DNA from: Treponema sp.
GTDB taxonomy: Bacteria; Spirochaetota; Spirochaetia; Treponematales; Breznakiellaceae
DNA length: 12,770 nt
Assembly (NCBI GenBank): GCA_031274565.1
Contig: JAISPY010000118.1
Span: 1 to 12,770 of the forward strand
Direction of reading: 5' to 3'
Under the pieces are notes generated by a model, which saw nothing but the letters and a program-made list of their open reading frames with translations, ran no database searches and was not told the DNA's origin. Both the position numbers and the translations under genes were made by a program. This document shows, piece by piece, positions 1-6,829 of this stretch. Each line of letters starts with the position of its first letter. Position 1 is the first letter of the stretch.

Positions 1-586
1 TTTCGGAGCCGGATCCGATGTGCGCCTTGGAAAACCCCGTCACGGCTTTGCCATCCACCGTTTCAAGGACGTGCATCCGCGCATAGTTCGGCGTGCCCCG
101 GTCCGTAAGGGAAACGGAAACCAAGACAGCAGTTTGCTCGGTCCCGCGCCCACGGTTACGGCCTTCCGTGGCGGCGCCGAAAAAACTGCCGTCCATCTCA
201 ACCATACCGTTCAAGAGGTACTTTTTGTCCCGTTCGCCCATCGCGAACCGAATGGTGTGCACCATCGTCCATGCCGTGAGCTAGGCAACCCTTAGGTTCT
301 GTTGCCGTGCCACCGCACTGAATCCGCGTTTGTCCGCTGCGACGCGGTACATCGCCCAGAACCACGGGGTCAGGGGTGTCCGTGTTTTTTCCCTGATCGT
401 TCCCGCGGTCACCGTCGTTTGGTGCGTGCATTTTTTGCACTGCTATTGGTTGTGGCTTTTTAGGTCAACGTGTTCCGGGTGACCGCATGGGGGACCCATA
501 AAACCGTTCGGCCACCGCTTTTCGTACCGGTATACGCGGCAGGCTTCCTCGGTCCCGCATTTGTTTTGATATGCTTTCATAGTCAT
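1..586 (-). pseudogene. IS1595-family (ISXO2-like) transposase, broken, cut by window edge
   Basis: Reading the minus strand from ATG at 586 gives a typical IS1595 transposase. An N-terminal zinc-ribbon segment (CRVYRYEKRWPNGF, then PPCGH and QCKKC) is followed by TVTAGTI, PLTPWFWAMY, a TAW segment and the start of the DDE core (VEMDGSFFGA, about residues 138-147). A perfect SD, GGAGGTG (594-600), precedes the ATG. The frame is interrupted by TAG at codon 48 (443-445), just before QCKKC, and TAG at codon 102 (281-283), just before LTAW. The first Cys expected in the zinc ribbon (CPxC) reads Gly (MGPPCG). After the second TAG the frame stays open to position 1, so the 3' part lies outside. The family catalyses cut-and-paste transposition with a DDE-type active site; this copy looks dead. 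The rest of the frame is well preserved, so inactivation may be fairly recent. Confidence 0.85.
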
Positions 587-710
587 GATCGTCCACCTCC
601 TTCTTGTGCCTCCATATATACCACGTTATGCTCTAATTGAATAGTCATTTTATAATAAGGGATTACTTTAGCCCCTTACCCCTCTTTCTACATAATTATG
701 CGGTGTATTA

Positions 711-740
711 TAAGAAACCACTCCCTTAGTTGGTTTCTTA
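711..740. repeat. 10-bp perfect inverted repeat with 10-base loop
   Basis: TAAGAAACCA (711-720) and TGGTTTCTTA (731-740) are perfect reverse complements around a 10-base loop. No T-run follows on the plus strand. On the minus strand the hairpin is followed by an AT-rich stretch (TAATACACC). It could be a terminator between the serine hydrolase side and the transposase remnant, or an end structure of a mobile element. It lies in the gene-free stretch 587-908. Confidence 0.6.
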
Positions 741-830
741 CCGGATGCAAGAGTCTAGTATTTCCTGGTTCGAGCGGGTATAATTTTCCCGTCGCTTGCA
801 CACTGGCTTTAGCCTGAGAAACTGCAAGAA

Positions 831-877
831 CTGGTTCCATCGGACCGTCGGTCCGCAATAACCAATTTTGGAACCAG
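831..877. repeat. Nested inverted repeats, structured element just upstream of the serine hydrolase
   Basis: An outer 9-bp stem, CTGGTTCCA (831-839) with TGGAACCAG (869-877), encloses a second perfect palindrome, CGGACCG-T-CGGTCCG (841-855). On either strand this gives a stem with an inner hairpin pushed to one side and an unpaired stretch of about 13 bases (856-868). It ends 31 bases before the serine hydrolase start, so it could act as an operator, a leader structure or the 3' end of a decayed mobile element. A minus-strand frame (882-688, 64 residues, TTG start) runs across it; I do not recognise that product. Confidence 0.55.
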
Positions 878-908
878 ATCAACTTATATTGATAACAACG
901 AGGTTATT

Positions 909-2111
909 ATGGAAACAGATATCAAGGGCAGCGGTTTCTGCCCCAAACGGCTTGGGAATACAGACGCGTATTTGCGGCGCCTAGTGGATACGGGGCAGGT
1001 TTCCGGAGCCGGGGCGCTGATCTCAAGGCGTGGAAGGACGGCGTACCGGAAAGCTTTCGGGATGCGGGACATGAGAAACAGGCTTCCCATGGAGGAAGAT
1101 ACCATCTTCCGGATCTACTCTATGACAAAAACCTTTACGGTCGCGGCGGCCATGACCCTCTACGAGCAGGGTCTCTTCAAGCTGCAAGAGCCGATAGCCG
1201 GATATCTCCCCGCCTACAAAGACATGCATGTGGCCGAACATGACGAACGGGGAATCGTGAACCTCGTTCCCGCAAAAAATCCCATGAGCTTTGAGCATCT
1301 CTTTACCATGAGTTCAGGCATCCCCTACCCGGGCTCGGAAAGCTTCAGTTCCCGTGCGCTCTCGGCAATCCTGGAGCGCTTCTCCAAGGCGGGCGGCGCT
1401 ACTACCGCGGAGATCGTAGACGCGGCGGCGAGGGCCCCGCTCTGCTTCCACCCCGGAGAGCGCTGGATATACGGCTTTTCCCACGATGTCCTGGGCCGGC
1501 TTGTCGAAGTGATCTCCGGGAAGCGCCTTGGCGAATACATGGAGGAGACGGTTTTCCTGCCCCTGGGGCTCAAGGATACCGCCTTCTGCGTGCCGGAGGA
1601 AAAACAGGGTCGGCTTGCCAGGGCCTATCAGCTTACCGAAAAAGGGCTTATGGAAATACACAGCCTTGCCACTGACCCCGGCGAATACCGCGAGGCCCCT
1701 GCCTTCGAATCCGGCGGAGGCGGCCTTGCTTCCACGCTGGACGATGTGGGCCGTTACGGTAATCTCCTCCTCAACTTTGGAAAGCTCGACGGGTACCGCC
1801 TCCTTTCCCGTAAAACCATCGAGCTTATCCGGAAGGAGCACGTCAATCCCGCGCATATCAGGGCCTTTGGTTTTGCGGCCCAGCGGGGATATGGTTACGG
1901 CCTGGGGGTCCGCTCCATGACCGACATTGCCGCCGCGGGACTTAACGGCTCTTACGGCGAATGGGGCTGGGACGGTATGCTGGGTACCTTTTTCTGCGTA
2001 GACCCGGAAGAAGAACTCGTGGCGGTGTTTATGATTCAGCGCATCCCCGGCTCCCTGGAAGACCTGGCCAGACGCTTCCTCCAAACCGTGTACGGCGCGA
2101 TTGACGATTGA
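909..2111 (+). CDS. Serine hydrolase, class C beta-lactamase / EstB-type esterase family
   Basis: A 400-residue protein of the beta-lactamase-related serine hydrolase family (PF00144 type), which includes class C beta-lactamases, DD-peptidases and EstB-like esterases. The nucleophile motif SxxK is S71-M-T-K74 in FRIYSMTK. The second catalytic element is Tyr188 in ERWIYGF, followed by the usual DVLGRLVEVISG helix. The third, normally KTG/HxG, appears to be the GEWGWDGMLGT segment (350-360). GGGGLASTLDDVGRY (269-283) is also typical. No signal peptide is visible, so the enzyme is probably cytoplasmic and more likely an esterase or peptidase than a drug-resistance beta-lactamase. A weak SD (GAGG, 900-903) lies 5 bases before the ATG. 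It appears monocistronic. The substrate cannot be told from sequence. Confidence 0.85.
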   Translation: METDIKGSGFCPKRLGNTDAYLRRLVDTGQVSGAGALISRRGRTAYRKAFGMRDMRNRLPMEEDTIFRIYSMTKTFTVAAAMTLYEQGLFKLQEPIAGYLPAYKDMHVAEHDERGIVNLVPAKNPMSFEHLFTMSSGIPYPGSESFSSRALSAILERFSKAGGATTAEIVDAAARAPLCFHPGERWIYGFSHDVLGRLVEVISGKRLGEYMEETVFLPLGLKDTAFCVPEEKQGRLARAYQLTEKGLMEIHSLATDPGEYREAPAFESGGGGLASTLDDVGRYGNLLLNFGKLDGYRLLSRKTIELIRKEHVNPAHIRAFGFAAQRGYGYGLGVRSMTDIAAAGLNGSYGEWGWDGMLGTFFCVDPEEELVAVFMIQRIPGSLEDLARRFLQTVYGAIDD

Positions 2112-2144
2112 ACCGCCTCGCCTGGTTTCCAGTTCTACCCGACT

Positions 2145-2166
2145 GCTTGAGGTATTGCCCTCAAGC
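2145..2166 (+). terminator. Hairpin after the serine hydrolase gene, possible terminator
   Basis: GCTTGAGG (2145-2152) and CCTCAAGC (2159-2166) form a perfect 8-bp stem with a 6-base loop, 33 bases after the serine hydrolase stop. No T-run follows, so intrinsic termination is not assured; it may instead be a 3' stabilising structure. Confidence 0.4.
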
Positions 2167-2302
2167 GCTATTCAGCCGCCGCGGGATTCAAAGAAAATTG
2201 GTAACTATCCAGGTATACGCGATCCTTCACAAAGGGGGCTCAAGCGCCTCCATTCCGCCGATTTTCGCTATCCCCTAACGCTTAAAACACGGGGAGGAGA
2301 AT

Positions 2303-2488
2303 ATGGCGGAAGCATTCTCGGGCCTGGATTTCCATTCAATCAGGCTGGAAAGGCACACACCTAAACAGCCTTATCCGGAAATCATTGCGTACTCTTATAG
2401 CGATTACCGTATACTCGGGTGGTTCATGGGTTACTGTATTGATCCTGTAAACGTACTGGGTCTTAATTTCGCCACACTGCCCAGATAA
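2303..2488 (+). CDS. Doubtful 61-residue ORF of unknown function
   Basis: This short ORF has a good SD (GGAGG at 2293-2297, 5 bases before the ATG) in an otherwise gene-free gap. The product is weakly hydrophobic in its C-terminal half (RILGWFMGYCIDPVNVLGLNF) and resembles nothing I know. Its last 26 bases overlap the 3' end of the convergent permease gene on the other strand, which argues either for a chance ORF or for an antisense overlap. Apart from the ribosome binding site there is no evidence that it is expressed. The rest of 2112-2462 shows only the hairpin at 2145-2166 and a nearby repeat of CTCAAGCGC (2160-2168 and again near 2240). Confidence 0.25.
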   Translation: MAEAFSGLDFHSIRLERHTPKQPYPEIIAYSYSDYRILGWFMGYCIDPVNVLGLNFATLPR

Positions 2489-3740
2489 AGACCGCGGAAG
2501 CCGCCACCGTAATGAGGGTAAAGGGCACACTGATCTTGAGCCATTGCCCGAAATTGATTGCTACTCCCTGCTTCCGTAAGATCCCCACGGAAACCACATT
2601 GGCGGAAGCGCCGAAGGGGGTAAGGTTGCCCCCCATGCAGGAACCAATGAGGAGGGCGAACATATAAAGCTCCGGCAAGAGGGAAAGGGTTTGGGATAAG
2701 GTACTCGCCACCGGGAGCATGACGATGATATAGGGGACATTATCCACAAACCCTGAAATAAGGGTAGAAACCACTAGGATGATGCAAAATCCCAGAAAGA
2801 CGTGGTTTCCCACGATCCGGGAAAGAAAACCCGCAAAATCATCCAGGATACCCACATCGGCTATGGCTCCCACCACCACGAAGATGCCGATGAGGAACAG
2901 TACCGTATCCCAGTCCAGCCCTTTTACCAAGGACCAGGCTTTCTGCGCCCCTTCCTGGCGGATAAACCAATACCAGAGCAGTCCTACCAGGCCCAAAACC
3001 ACGACCAGCAGTCCTGAAAACAGGGAAATTCCTCCGTATACAAAGGAAGCGAGGGCCAAGCCTCCAATCATCAGGACGAGGAGCGCGGTGGGAATCAGGC
3101 TCAGGATTTGTTCCCGTTCCAGATCTATCTTTTGTCCTCCCTTTTTCGCGAAGAAGCGATAGAAAAACACGGAGCCGGCGATCATACCTATTTGGACCGC
3201 GAAAAAGATGGAGGGCTTTCCCTGGAAGAAGAAGAAATCATTGAACCCGTAATGGGCCTGGTCCGCGAAGATCATGGAAGGAGGATCCCCCACCAGGGTG
3301 GCGGTTCCCTGTAGATTCGCCATCATCGCCAGGCCGACCATAAAGTAGGTGGGGTCCAGTTTCAGCTTGGTACACAGCGCCAAGGCAATGGGCGCCATGA
3401 CCAAGACGGTGGCCACGTTTTCCACAAATGCGGAGATGATACCGGTCATCATAAGGATAGCCACAATAGCGATCCCCACATGGGGGGAATAGGTTACGAG
3501 GGAATCCGCCAGCACCGCAGGTACCCGGGAGTAGATGAACAGTTCCGCAATCACGAGACTGCCCACGAAAATCATGAGCACATTCCAGTTGATAAGTTCC
3601 CCCAGGGCTGCTTGCGGGCTTACCACACCCAGGAGGATCATGAGTAACGCAGCCCCCAGAGAACTGTAGGATTTTCTCGTGGGAAAGATGACGATCAGGG
3701 CATACATGAGTACTGCCAGGGCAAGAACTATCCATTTCAT
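2463..3740 (-). CDS. ArsB/NhaD-type permease of the ion transporter (IT) superfamily
   Basis: A 425-residue, strongly hydrophobic polytopic membrane protein with about 10-12 membrane segments. It shows the two-fold pseudo-symmetry of the ArsB/NhaD/SLC13 fold. The first half has ENVATVLVMAPI (from residue 107) and a re-entrant loop NLQGTATLVGDPPSM (142-156). The second half has DNVPYIIVMLPV (from 333) and GGNLTPFGASANVV (370-383). Family members move arsenite, Na+/H+, citrate or other anions; this sequence does not fix the substrate, and no ars genes are adjacent. I start at the ATG at 3740, which places the first membrane helix at the N terminus. A TTG at 3767 would add nine residues and lies nearer to the strong SD AGGAGG (3785-3790), but 17 bases from it. 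The gene stands alone with its own promoter. Confidence 0.85.
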   Translation of the reverse strand: MKWIVLALAVLMYALIVIFPTRKSYSSLGAALLMILLGVVSPQAALGELINWNVLMIFVGSLVIAELFIYSRVPAVLADSLVTYSPHVGIAIVAILMMTGIISAFVENVATVLVMAPIALALCTKLKLDPTYFMVGLAMMANLQGTATLVGDPPSMIFADQAHYGFNDFFFFQGKPSIFFAVQIGMIAGSVFFYRFFAKKGGQKIDLEREQILSLIPTALLVLMIGGLALASFVYGGISLFSGLLVVVLGLVGLLWYWFIRQEGAQKAWSLVKGLDWDTVLFLIGIFVVVGAIADVGILDDFAGFLSRIVGNHVFLGFCIILVVSTLISGFVDNVPYIIVMLPVASTLSQTLSLLPELYMFALLIGSCMGGNLTPFGASANVVSVGILRKQGVAINFGQWLKISVPFTLITVAASAVFIWAVWRN

Positions 3741-3750
3741 AGTTTCTATA

Positions 3751-3777
3751 ACACCGGCTGTTGGCAACCGCAGGTGT
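3751..3777 (-). promoter_or_regulatory. Hairpin between SD and first ATG of the permease
   Basis: In the permease mRNA direction, ACACC-tgc-GGTTG-ccaa-CAGCC-GGTGT folds into two stacked 5-bp stems (one G-U pair, one 3-base bulge) with a 4-base loop. It lies downstream of the SD and upstream of the ATG at 3740, and includes the alternative TTG start (3765-3767). It may bring the SD closer to the ATG or control initiation. Confidence 0.45.
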
Positions 3778-3803
3778 AACTACTCCTCCTTTTTAATAGA
3801 CTG

Positions 3804-3833
3804 AGTATAGGGGTGGGCATAGGACCTTGTCAA
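3804..3833 (-). promoter_or_regulatory. Sigma-70-like promoter of the permease gene
   Basis: Read on the minus strand, there is a perfect -35 TTGACA (3833-3828) and a -10 TATACT (3809-3804, 5 of 6 matches), separated by 18 bases. The predicted start near 3797 leaves only about seven bases before the AGGAGG SD at 3785-3790, which supports a dedicated transcript for the permease. Confidence 0.7.
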
Positions 3834-3901
3834 GCGCCGGCAATTCTCAGTTTACCCCCATCATCGTTGATGAAGCATGGCGAGCGCACATAACAATTTT
3901 T

Positions 3902-4065
3902 GTCTACGAATTACGCGAATTACACGGATTAAGAAAGAATCACGCGCTAAAATCCGTTAAGGACCCGCGTAATCGGTGGATTTTTTATCGTTATACCCGC
4001 TCATTTTTGCGCATTAAGCACGGTGGTCCTTCCATAATTCGCGTTAATTCGCGTCATTCGCGGAC
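3902..4065. repeat. Imperfect inverted (foldback) repeat in the gap before the aldolase operon
   Basis: The left arm (from 3902, GTCTACGAATTACGCGAATT) matches the reverse complement of the right arm (ending 4065, GTCCGCGAATGACGCGAATT) over about 30 bases with few mismatches. Each arm carries degenerate tandem AATTACGCG-type units (ATTCGCG on the right arm). Between them is a smaller inverted repeat, AAAATCC / GGATTTT (about 3949-3978), with a T-run after it. The segment 3768-4158 has no convincing gene. Such ACGCGAATTA-like units occur as dispersed intergenic repeats in many bacterial genomes (general knowledge). It may be a fossil mobile repeat or a bidirectional terminator. Confidence 0.6.
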
Positions 4066-4158
4066 CCTTTTGTTTATATGCGCCGGCTCTGGGTTTCTCT
4101 GGAAAAGCACTTCCGCAAAGGGGAATGATATGGTATGCTCGGCATACGGGAGGATGCG

Positions 4159-4437
4159 ATGCGTACGAGAGAACAGGTTCAGGGTGTAGAAAGGATCCTT
4201 CCTCAGGAAAAGCAGGGTGACCGGATTATCCCGGGGATTGGTCCGCGTAAAACACCGCGCTGGCAGGGGCCGAGGGGAGTTATCATCACTCCTGAAATTG
4301 GTCTTGCGGTTCTTTCCCGGGTTCTGGCGCATACCATCGACCTGCTATGCACGGCTCCCCCTCAGGGGTCTACGGATCAGCATGGCCGACCAGGGGGCTT
4401 GGGATACCGGTATGGAATTCGCGGAGCATACGGATGA
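4159..4437 (+). CDS. Small protein of unknown function, coupled to the threonine aldolase
   Basis: A 92-residue ORF that I do not recognise. I start at 4159 because GGGAGG (4148-4153) lies 5 bases upstream; the same frame could start at 4135 without a good SD. Its TGA (4435-4437) overlaps the ATG of the aldolase (4434-4436) in a classic ATGA arrangement. The product is basic at the N terminus (MRTREQVQG, RKTPRWQGPRG) with a moderately hydrophobic middle (IITPEIGLAVLSRVLAHTID) and a Gly/Arg-rich tail. There are no Cys pairs or known catalytic motifs. A perfect GTATGC-TCG-GCATAC palindrome lies just upstream (4133-4147). The SD and the overlap favour a real gene or a leader that regulates the aldolase; lack of recognisable homology keeps confidence moderate. 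Confidence 0.45.
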   Translation: MRTREQVQGVERILPQEKQGDRIIPGIGPRKTPRWQGPRGVIITPEIGLAVLSRVLAHTIDLLCTAPPQGSTDQHGRPGGLGYRYGIRGAYG

Positions 4438-5486
4438 TTGATATACGGAGCGATACGGTAACACAGCCCACCGAATCCATGCGCGAGGCCATGGCGGCGG
4501 CAGTGGTGGGAGATGATGTGTATGGGGATGACCCCACAGTACAGGAGCTTGAGGACCTGGGGGCGGAGCTGTTGGGAAAAGCGGCTGCGGTCTTTGTGCC
4601 TTCCGGGACCTTTGGGAACCAATTAGCCCTCTTTACCTGGTGCCCCCGGGGGAGCGAGGTGATCTTGGGGGAGGAGAGCCATATCCTCCAGCATGAGGCC
4701 GGGGCAGCGGCGATCATTGCCGGAGTGCAGACCAGGCCCATTACCGCCCCTGATGGGGCGCTCCCGCCAGAGTGGATCCGGGAACGTTTACGGAAACGGG
4801 CGCTTCAGGAGCCGGCCACGTCCCTGATCTGTCTGGAAAACGCCCATTCCCTAGGCCGGGCAGTCCCTTTAGCCGCCATGGATGCGGTGCGGGACCTAGC
4901 GGATGCCGGAGGGCTTCCGATTCACCTGGACGGTGCCCGGATCTTCAATGCCGGGGTGGCTCTGGGGATAGAAGCAAAGACCATCGCGGAGCGAGCGGAT
5001 TCGGTCATGTTTTGCCTTTCTAAGGGGCTTTGCGCACCCGTAGGCTCCCTCTTGGCAGGGCCTGCGGACTTTGTGGCGGAAGCCCGGATGAAACGGAAGA
5101 TCTTAGGGGGCGGTATGCGTCAAGTGGGCGTCTTGGCCGCCGCAGGGATCATCGCCCTCAGGGAGCAGCGCAAGTACCTGGCGGAGGATCATGCGCGGGC
5201 CAAGCGGCTTGCCCAGGGACTTGCGGCCATACCGGGCCTCTGCATCAATCCCCAGGAAACAGAGACCAACATGGTTTTCTTCACCTATCCTCAGGCGGCG
5301 GATCCCGCGGTGGCAGCGGGGATCACCGCTCGGTTTGCTCAGCAGGACATTCGCATCAATCCTCCCAGCGCAAAGGGGGTATTCCGGTGGCTTACCCATT
5401 ATTGGGTAGGAGATCGGGAACTGGAGGCCATTCTGGAGGCTTCCCGGAGGGTATTTATCGGAAATGGGAGGGATCATGCGGTATGA
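4434..5486 (+). CDS. ltaE: Low-specificity L-threonine / L-allo-threonine aldolase
   Basis: This PLP enzyme of the beta-eliminating lyase family cleaves L-threonine or L-allo-threonine to glycine and acetaldehyde in the cytoplasm. It has 350 residues, a normal length. It begins MIDIRSDTVTQPT, the usual family N terminus, and this fixes the start at 4434 rather than the upstream in-frame ATG at 4347. A GGAG SD lies 7 bases upstream. Visible active-site features are the PSGTFGNQLAL phosphate-binding segment (57-67), SHILQHEAGA (His83 region), HLDGARIFNAG (Asp166, Arg169), the Schiff-base Lys197 in CLSKGLCAPVGS, and GGGMRQVG (225-232). It is translationally coupled to the small ORF upstream and overlaps the M24 peptidase downstream by 11 bases, so all three are probably one operon. 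Confidence 0.93.
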   Translation: MIDIRSDTVTQPTESMREAMAAAVVGDDVYGDDPTVQELEDLGAELLGKAAAVFVPSGTFGNQLALFTWCPRGSEVILGEESHILQHEAGAAAIIAGVQTRPITAPDGALPPEWIRERLRKRALQEPATSLICLENAHSLGRAVPLAAMDAVRDLADAGGLPIHLDGARIFNAGVALGIEAKTIAERADSVMFCLSKGLCAPVGSLLAGPADFVAEARMKRKILGGGMRQVGVLAAAGIIALREQRKYLAEDHARAKRLAQGLAAIPGLCINPQETETNMVFFTYPQAADPAVAAGITARFAQQDIRINPPSAKGVFRWLTHYWVGDRELEAILEASRRVFIGNGRDHAV

Positions 5487-6603
5487 GGGACGCCGGGAAC
5501 GGCTCTACCAGTGGATGGCTGGCGAGGGGATTGGTCTGGTTATGTTTGAACATACCGAAGTCCGGCAGGATCCGTCGATCCGCTGGATGACCGGACATCC
5601 TGGGGAGGGGCTTTTGTTCCTCGGGTTTGATCCTCGGGGGGGAAGCCATGCCCTGTTGGTTCCCTGGGATAGCAATCTGGCCATGATCTGGGCCAATGCA
5701 GACGCCATCATCCCCTATACGGAATTTGAACGGCAGCCCCTGAAGGCGGTCCAGGGCGCCGTGGCCTATTTCAAGACCCCTTTTGGAAGCAAAATTGAAA
5801 TTCCCTCGGTTACTCCCTACCCGCTGTTTCTGCACTACGTGGAGGCGCTCCTGGATTTTGATGTGTTATGCCGGAAGGGAGGGATCCAGCAGGAAGTTAT
5901 GGCCCTGCGGTCCATTAAAGACCCGGAGGAGATTCAGATTTACCGGACCCTCGCGGCCATCACCAATGATCTTATCGACTTATTGGAACAGGATATCCGT
6001 TCCGGTACGCTCGGTACCGAGGGGGAAGTCGTCCGTTTTATTGAGATGGAATGTCGGAAGCGGGGCTGCGAGGGCACGGGTTTTGAGACCCTGGCGGCAG
6101 GGCCGGAGCGGAGTTTCGGCATCCATCCTTTTCCCGCCTATACCACCGGGGAATTTGCCACTGCGGGGCTGTCTATTTTGGATTTTGGGCTTAAGTATGC
6201 GGGGTATACCAGCGATGTTACCCTGACCTTTGTCCGGCCTCCCCTCTCGCGGGCCCAAGAAAAGCTCCTCACCCTCACGGAACGGGCCTATCGGCTGGCC
6301 CTCGCCATGGTCGCGGAAGGCATCGCCACCAAGACCATAGCAGGGGCAGTGGACGCTTTTTTCGGCAACGCCAAAAAGACCATGCCCCATGCCTTGGGTC
6401 ACGGCATTGGGCTTGAGGCCCATGAGTCCCCGGCCCTGCGGAACCACGCGGACAACGGCTGGGTGCTGCAACCGGGTATGATCTTTACCCTGGAGCCGGG
6501 ACTTTACGACCCGGTACAGGGGGGCTGCCGTCTGGAGAACGACATCCTCCTCACCGGGTCAGGGGTGGAAGTCTTGACCAACGCGCGGATCATCCGCTTG
6601 TAG
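5476..6603 (+). CDS. M24-family metallopeptidase (Xaa-Pro aminopeptidase / prolidase type)
   Basis: A 375-residue creatinase/prolidase-fold protein. An N-terminal creatinase-like domain (about 1-145) precedes the pita-bread catalytic domain. All five metal ligands are present: Asp236 (LDFG), Asp247 (YTSDVTLTF), His309 (HALGHGIGL), Glu340 (FTLEPGLY) and Glu354 (RLENDILL). GIHPFP (His217) fits the proton-shuttle position. It probably removes or splits residues next to proline in peptides in the cytoplasm, using Mn2+ or a similar metal; there is no signal peptide. I choose ATG 5476, with GGGAGGG (5466-5472) just upstream, over ATG 5464, which has no well-spaced SD. The start overlaps the aldolase stop by 11 bases. 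With the aldolase it may serve amino-acid and peptide salvage. The exact substrate is unknown. Confidence 0.9.
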   Translation: MRYEGRRERLYQWMAGEGIGLVMFEHTEVRQDPSIRWMTGHPGEGLLFLGFDPRGGSHALLVPWDSNLAMIWANADAIIPYTEFERQPLKAVQGAVAYFKTPFGSKIEIPSVTPYPLFLHYVEALLDFDVLCRKGGIQQEVMALRSIKDPEEIQIYRTLAAITNDLIDLLEQDIRSGTLGTEGEVVRFIEMECRKRGCEGTGFETLAAGPERSFGIHPFPAYTTGEFATAGLSILDFGLKYAGYTSDVTLTFVRPPLSRAQEKLLTLTERAYRLALAMVAEGIATKTIAGAVDAFFGNAKKTMPHALGHGIGLEAHESPALRNHADNGWVLQPGMIFTLEPGLYDPVQGGCRLENDILLTGSGVEVLTNARIIRL

Positions 6604-6614
6604 TGGTTTGGTAG

Positions 6615-6638
6615 GCCCGGTACGGTAGACCCCCGGGC
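6615..6638 (+). terminator. GC-rich hairpin after the aldolase-peptidase operon
   Basis: GCCCGG (6615-6620) pairs with CCGGGC (6633-6638) across a 12-base loop, starting 12 bases after the peptidase TAG. No T-run follows, so it is a weak terminator candidate. Confidence 0.3.
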
Positions 6639-6700
6639 ATCCGGCCAGGCTAGGACGGGGAGGTGATTTCTCGTGTATTTAAAGGGAATTGTGGGGGTTC

Positions 6701-6829
6701 ATGACCATTTGGAGCAGCGTAATGCCCCATAATCGTAAGATGCTACCAAAAGCTAAGAGCAGGTGCGGTTACGAAGCATGTTCAGTCCGGGACATGCTCC
6801 TCAGTATGGTTGGTTTCGATACCAATTAA
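6701..6829 (+). CDS. Possible 42-residue leader ORF before the DUF445 gene
   Basis: ATG at 6701 opens a 42-codon frame (begins MTIWSSVMPH, ends VGFDTN) whose TAA (6827-6829) overlaps the AAGGA SD of the DUF445 gene. Its own ribosome binding site is poor (GGGG, 3 bases away). A second tiny frame, GTG 6673 to TAA 6732 (19 residues), has a much better SD (GGAGGTGA, 6659-6666) and overlaps it. Either could be a leader peptide that couples ribosomes to the next gene, or both are chance ORFs in a structured leader. I recognise neither product. Confidence 0.2.
   Translation: MTIWSSVMPHNRKMLPKAKSRCGYEACSVRDMLLSMVGFDTN
6775..6825 (+). promoter_or_regulatory. Two hairpins in the DUF445 5' leader
   Basis: AGCATGTTC (6775-6783) pairs with GGACATGCT (6790-6798) as a 9-bp stem (one G-U) with a 6-base loop. 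A second stem, TTGGT (6810-6814) with ACCAA (6821-6825), extendable by two G-U pairs, ends immediately before the AAGGA SD (6828-6832). Two consecutive hairpins ending at the ribosome binding site look regulatory, but I match them to no known riboswitch class. Confidence 0.35.

Noticed and set aside
779..784. Perfect TATAAT as a -10 box for the serine hydrolase
   Set aside because: At 17-base spacing the -35 position reads TAGTAT, a poor match; not enough to call a promoter.
765..800. GGTTCGAGCGGG segment as the T-arm of a tRNA
   Set aside because: No acceptor or anticodon arm can be folded around it.
1314..2084. 256-codon open frame antisense to the serine hydrolase
   Set aside because: A shadow of a GC-rich coding region; the sense frame has all catalytic motifs and the antisense product has none.
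3827..4189. 120-codon plus-strand frame across the foldback repeat
   Set aside because: It translates repeat units (RELHGLRKNHALKS...), has a TTG start without SD and no coding features.
4054..4332. 92-codon minus-strand frame overlapping the small coupled ORF
   Set aside because: Poor start context and its end lies in the foldback repeat; the plus-strand frame has a better SD and the ATGA overlap.
5030..5590. 186-codon plus-strand frame overlapping ltaE and the M24 gene
   Set aside because: Out of frame with two well-supported genes; Gly/Arg/Ser-rich composition typical of a shadow frame.
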